From positions 1 through 18,039 of the forward strand of contig DBXX01000100.1 in NCBI GenBank assembly GCA_002309675.1: a DNA stretch of 18,039 nucleotides. The letters are read 5' to 3'. Every line of letters begins with the position of its first letter. Position 1 is the stretch's first letter. The stretch is from Lachnospiraceae bacterium UBA1201. GTDB taxonomy: Bacteria > Bacillota > Clostridia > Lachnospirales > Lachnospiraceae. Positions 15,413 to 18,039 of this stretch are shown here, one piece after another. The translations under genes and the position numbers were made by a program. The notes under the pieces are model-generated. The model did not search any database. It worked only from the letters and a program-made list of their open reading frames with translations, and was not told the origin of the DNA.

Positions 15413-17347
15413 TTATGCGGGAAGGCGTACGCTTTTTCCGTACTTCTTTCCGTTGACGGTCACGATGCCCATCGAGGTCGCCAGAACCGCTTCGTTTTCC
15501 GGAACCAGCCCGGACAGCTCCGTCTGTGTGGTAACATCGACATTTCCCATGGAAGTGTTCGCCTCCAGATGCTGGAAAACGCCGTCGTATTTGACATTGC
15601 CCATGGCTGAACTAAGGTATCCCTGGGCTGCGCCGGTACGCTTCACGGTGACATTGCCCATACTGCTGTGACCGCGCAGGATGCCGGCGGATACGCCCTT
15701 AGCATCGATGTTGCCCATGTCGCTGTTCACCTGCGTCTGCTCCACTATGACTTCATTCATGGAAATGTTTCCGAACTTCACATGCGTGATGAACTGGGAG
15801 AGCGTCACACCGGCAGGAACGGTGATCGTCAAACCGATCTTTTTGTGCTTATAGAAACCGGAGTTCTCCGGGTTGCGGATCGTGAGTTTTCCGTTCTCGA
15901 TACCCCATACCGGCGGAGCCTCTATGGGCGCGGAGATCTCCAGCATATAACGGTCCCCTGTCTTCAAATCGATATTACCACGGGAGAGGTCGATATCGAT
16001 CTGGGAAAATGCATCGGTCACATAGGTGTTCGTCGAACTCTTTGCTTTCGCAGTGCGGATGAGCTCGCCGGCTGTGTTCGCCATGACGGATGCTCCCGCA
16101 GCAAGTCCGCTCGCCACCCCGTCTTTCGCCTTCATATTCGGATTGTAATATGCGCCGCGCTCCATCGGAACCATCAGCGAACGATATGCGTGCTTCTGCG
16201 CGTTGCTGTGAACGATCAGACCGACGCCGAAACCTATCATTCCGAACATCATGGCAGCGCCGAGATTACCCATGAACTCACTGTGGAAGCTCGACGTAAT
16301 GATCGTCGGGGCAATGCATGTGCAGCAGGACAGGATGCCCACCGTTTTCTCGGTCGTCACGCCATTGCTGATACGAAGCCAGTCGCTCTGGATCAAGGAC
16401 ATAGTCGTCGGATCGGGTGTGTGCTTGCCGCGGCGGATCGCATCGATCTCCTTCGTCTTCTTACCCGCGGCTATAAAGCTCAAAACACCGACTGTAATGG
16501 AAGCGAACATTCCGAGCGCGCCGAGTCCTTCGAAAAACGCGCCGCCCAAATACCTCGGGATCGAATCGCCGAGAACGGGCCAGATTACGCAGGTAATGCA
16601 GAGGAACACGCCCAGCGCCTTCAAAAAGCCTCGGCGTTTTCCGAGTTTCGCACAGGTTGCAGCCTCCTCGTAAGTCATCGTCGGCCCCGTGTACTGCGTC
16701 GGCGCCTGATAGCCGCCGTCGTAGCCCATTCCGTACTGGCCGAAAGCTCCGTACTGATATTCATCTTCAAACATGTCGTCGCCATATGGCGGCTCCTGGT
16801 ATTGTGGTTCCTGATATTGCGGCTGCGCGTATGGGTTCTGCGCATACTGTGCCTGAGAGTACTGCATCTGCGGCTGCTCCGGATACTGGGCGCCGTAGGG
16901 TTGCTGTCCCTGGTACCGGGTATCGCCATAGGACGGCTGCCCGGGGTACTGCATGTCCGCATACGACTGCTGCCCCTGATACTGTGCATTACCATAGGAC
17001 GGCTGTCCGGAATACTGCGCGTCCGCATATGTCTGCTGCCCCTGCACTTCCGGCGTAGCTTCGGCATTTCCCACCGAAGATAAGATAACACCGGCAGGTT
17101 TCCCGGCATCTTCGACCGGATCTTCACTGGAAGCCGATGTGCCGCTGATATCGGCGATCAATTCATTCACATCTCCGAACTCCGAGATCACCGTGCCGAT
17201 CGCCTCGTTTTTATTCTTTCCTTCGGCGATCAACTCGTTGTATTTATCCTCCATCATCTGGCCCAGCTCGTTCTTCGCGCGCAGGATCTCCGGAGTGGAC
17301 GGATATTTAGAAAACATATTATTCAAATAGTCACGGATCGTTTCCAT
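15413..17347 (-). CDS. HAAS-domain membrane protein with Gln/Tyr-rich repeats and DUF4097-like beta-solenoid
   Basis: 644 residues. Residues 1-66 are a HAAS/DUF1700-type helical domain (YLNNMFSKYPSTPEI, MMEDKYNELIAEGKNKNEAI, ISEFGDVNELIADI). Residues 103-190 are Gln/Tyr/Pro-rich and include two 22-residue tandem repeats. Four hydrophobic segments follow (about 242-260, 271-296, 334-352, 362-382). Residues 445-640 form a repetitive beta domain with MGN/MGI turns at 544, 563, 582, 600 and 626, fitting DUF4097 (putative adhesin or Lia-type solenoid). PadR-HAAS-DUF4097 modules occur in many Firmicutes and are thought to respond to envelope conditions; the mechanism is not established. The ribosome binding site AAGGAG overlaps the stop of padR, with a 9-nt gap, so the two genes are translationally close. 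Confidence 0.82.
   Translation of the reverse strand: METIRDYLNNMFSKYPSTPEILRAKNELGQMMEDKYNELIAEGKNKNEAIGTVISEFGDVNELIADISGTSASSEDPVEDAGKPAGVILSSVGNAEATPEVQGQQTYADAQYSGQPSYGNAQYQGQQSYADMQYPGQPSYGDTRYQGQQPYGAQYPEQPQMQYSQAQYAQNPYAQPQYQEPQYQEPPYGDDMFEDEYQYGAFGQYGMGYDGGYQAPTQYTGPTMTYEEAATCAKLGKRRGFLKALGVFLCITCVIWPVLGDSIPRYLGGAFFEGLGALGMFASITVGVLSFIAAGKKTKEIDAIRRGKHTPDPTTMSLIQSDWLRISNGVTTEKTVGILSCCTCIAPTIITSSFHSEFMGNLGAAMMFGMIGFGVGLIVHSNAQKHAYRSLMVPMERGAYYNPNMKAKDGVASGLAAGASVMANTAGELIRTAKAKSSTNTYVTDAFSQIDIDLSRGNIDLKTGDRYMLEISAPIEAPPVWGIENGKLTIRNPENSGFYKHKKIGLTITVPAGVTLSQFITHVKFGNISMNEVIVEQTQVNSDMGNIDAKGVSAGILRGHSSMGNVTVKRTGAAQGYLSSAMGNVKYDGVFQHLEANTSMGNVDVTTQTELSGLVPENEAVLATSMGIVTVNGKKYGKSVRLPA
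16910..17041 (-). repeat. Two 66-bp tandem repeats in the Gln/Tyr-rich region
   Basis: The segment codes for two consecutive 22-residue units, each starting GQQ-T/S-YAD and continuing QY-S/P-GQPSYG. A partial third unit (GQQPYGAQYPEQP) follows. The DNA copies differ at several third positions, so the duplication is not very recent. Confidence 0.75.
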
Positions 17348-17356
17348 AGTATCTCC

Positions 17357-17707
17357 TTACTGTTTCACCGGATCTTCGAGGATGAAATGCGCCATCACGT
17401 CCTTCGTGAGCAGCCATTCTTCACATTTTTCCCGATAGTATGACCTGCCCGCGTCGGTGATGCGGTAGTAGGTGCGCCGTTTTTCCGTGCCCTCCGCTTC
17501 GGGTTCCGCCTCGAACGACTCGATATATCCGTTTCTCTCCATCCGGGTAAATGCCGAATACAGCGTCGTTTCTTTGATCACATATTTATCATCCGTCAGG
17601 CGCCGGATCTCTTTCGAGATCTCGTAACCGTAGGAATCCGAATTCAATAGTACATATAGTATGATCGTGTCATTGTAGCCACGGATCACATCACTGCTGA
17701 TCGCCAT
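17357..17707 (-). CDS. PadR-family transcriptional repressor
   Basis: 116 residues. The winged-helix N-terminus has the PadR pattern: YNDTIILYVLLNSDSYGYEI, then ETTLYSAFTRMERNGYIES and the wing with KRRTYYRITDAGRSYY. The C-terminal dimerisation part is short, as in the smaller PadR subfamily 2 proteins. The start follows GGGAGGTGGAAT. It heads an operon with the HAAS membrane protein. A promoter and paired repeats just upstream suggest it represses its own transcription until an envelope-related or small-molecule signal is bound; the ligand is unknown. Confidence 0.93.
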   Translation of the reverse strand: MAISSDVIRGYNDTIILYVLLNSDSYGYEISKEIRRLTDDKYVIKETTLYSAFTRMERNGYIESFEAEPEAEGTEKRRTYYRITDAGRSYYREKCEEWLLTKDVMAHFILEDPVKQ

Positions 17708-17725
17708 ATTCCACCTCCCGAACCC

Positions 17726-17782
17726 AAATACGACCCGTAAATACGACCTTTTTTACCACGTCTGTCGTACTACGTCTGTCGT
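17726..17782. promoter_or_regulatory. Candidate PadR operator array
   Basis: AAATACGACC occurs at 17726-17735 and 17739-17748 (13-bp period), and ACGTCTGTCGT at 17758-17768 and 17772-17782 (14-bp period). The two pairs are inverted relative to each other around an ACGAC/GTCGT half-site. The array spans the predicted transcription start and leader of the padR operon, where a bound repressor would block transcription. Confidence 0.6.
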
Positions 17783-17786
17783 TTTA

Positions 17787-17815
17787 ATTATGCACCATAG
17801 AACTCGTAACGTCAA
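17787..17815 (-). promoter_or_regulatory. Sigma-A promoter of the padR operon
   Basis: On the minus strand TTGACG (17815-17810) and CATAAT (17792-17787) are separated by exactly 17 bp. The start point would fall at about 17780, on the first operator-like repeat. Confidence 0.75.
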
Positions 17816-17895
17816 TATGGAAAACCTTAATTTTTCTTTACAAGTGGTTCATAAAGATATATTTAAACTGTAATACCCATTCGTTAAGGAACATC

Positions 17896-17915
17896 GTTAC
17901 TTTTGCATTCAACCT
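17896..17915 (+). promoter_or_regulatory. Right-edge leader block 1, copy of 15224-15243
   Basis: GTTACTTTTGCATTCAACCT on the plus strand, identical over 20 nt to the minus-strand sequence in the sugar-binding operon leader. It is followed 36 nt later by the second shared block. Confidence 0.55.
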
Positions 17916-17951
17916 TTTTTGTATTTTTTCCAAAATCGTGCAACCAACGCG

Positions 17952-17987
17952 AAAAAAAATTGATATATTTGGTAGAGGGGTAAATTA
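17952..17987 (+). promoter_or_regulatory. Right-edge leader block 2, with a gene start expected just past the window
   Basis: A run of eight A, then TTGATATATTTGGTAGAGGG and GTAAATTA, aligns with 15186-15153 read on the minus strand. The window ends in AAAGGAAG (18032-18039), a plausible ribosome binding site, so a rightward gene probably starts within about ten bases beyond the edge. Confidence 0.45.
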
Positions 17988-18039
17988 CATGCTCTTCGGT
18001 CTTCATAGGAACTGATAGTATACAGCACATTAAAGGAAG

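Noticed and set aside
15668..17083. 471-codon plus-strand open frame opposite the HAAS/DUF4097 gene
   Set aside because: No start context or domain; Arg/His/Leu-rich composition typical of an antisense frame. The minus-strand gene has a ribosome site, an operon context and clear domains.
15224..17915. Inverted 20-bp repeats as the ends of a transposon or invertible segment carrying padR and the HAAS gene
   Set aside because: A second shared block at the same spacing, and the similar distance to start codons, fit homologous gene leaders better. There is no recombinase gene and no target duplication that I can see.

Overview
The window looks like a low-to-mid GC Gram-positive anaerobe of class Clostridia, probably a gut or rumen Lachnospiraceae or relative. 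The signs are strong GGAGG ribosome binding sites, sigma-A type promoters (for example TTGCAG-17-TATAAT), Thr/Glu/Pro-rich linkers on surface proteins, a PadR/HAAS/DUF4097 module, and an aldo/keto reductase with a ferredoxin-like tail. This placement is inference from style and gene content; no rRNA or other marker is present. Every gene called with confidence is on the minus strand.

Block 1 (about 233-8120) is a six-gene type IV pilus operon read leftwards from a good promoter at 8090-8118. In order of transcription it holds a PilM-PilN fusion, PilO, a PilV/GspI-like pilin, a PilX-like protein with a beta-helix-like body, a GspH/FimT-like pilin and a very large PilW/GspJ-like pilin. The last one carries two C-terminal repeats that resemble family 3 carbohydrate-binding modules (CBM3). 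The motor ATPases, platform protein, prepilin peptidase and an obvious major pilin are absent and would have to lie elsewhere. A 163-nt region able to fold into three hairpins closed by a fourth stem sits inside the operon at 3176-3338.

Block 2 (8245-11500) holds a secreted NlpC/P60-like cysteine hydrolase with a C-terminal SpaA/Cna-B-like domain, followed by an aldo/keto reductase with two Cys clusters. A promoter lies at 11465-11493 and a strong terminator at 8245-8285.

Block 3 (11495-15300) holds two tandem paralogous ABC-type sugar-binding proteins with no permease or ATPase beside them. The upstream one is anchored by a C-terminal membrane helix and the downstream one is a lipoprotein. 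The leader of the first shares a 20-nt exact sequence plus a second conserved block, at similar spacing, with the rightward leader at the right edge of the window. This predicts a co-regulated, possibly related, gene just beyond 18039.

Block 4 (15370-17815) is an autoregulated-looking padR operon: a PadR repressor and a HAAS-domain membrane protein with a Gln/Tyr-rich repeat region and a DUF4097-like beta-solenoid. Its promoter (TTGACG-17-CATAAT) is followed by paired direct repeats that look like operators.

The most interesting proposal is a pilus whose largest minor pilin presents CBM3-like domains, next to surface sugar-binding proteins. This suggests adhesion to cellulose or a related polysaccharide. 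The CBM3 assignment comes from motif resemblance by eye and has not been tested by a profile search.
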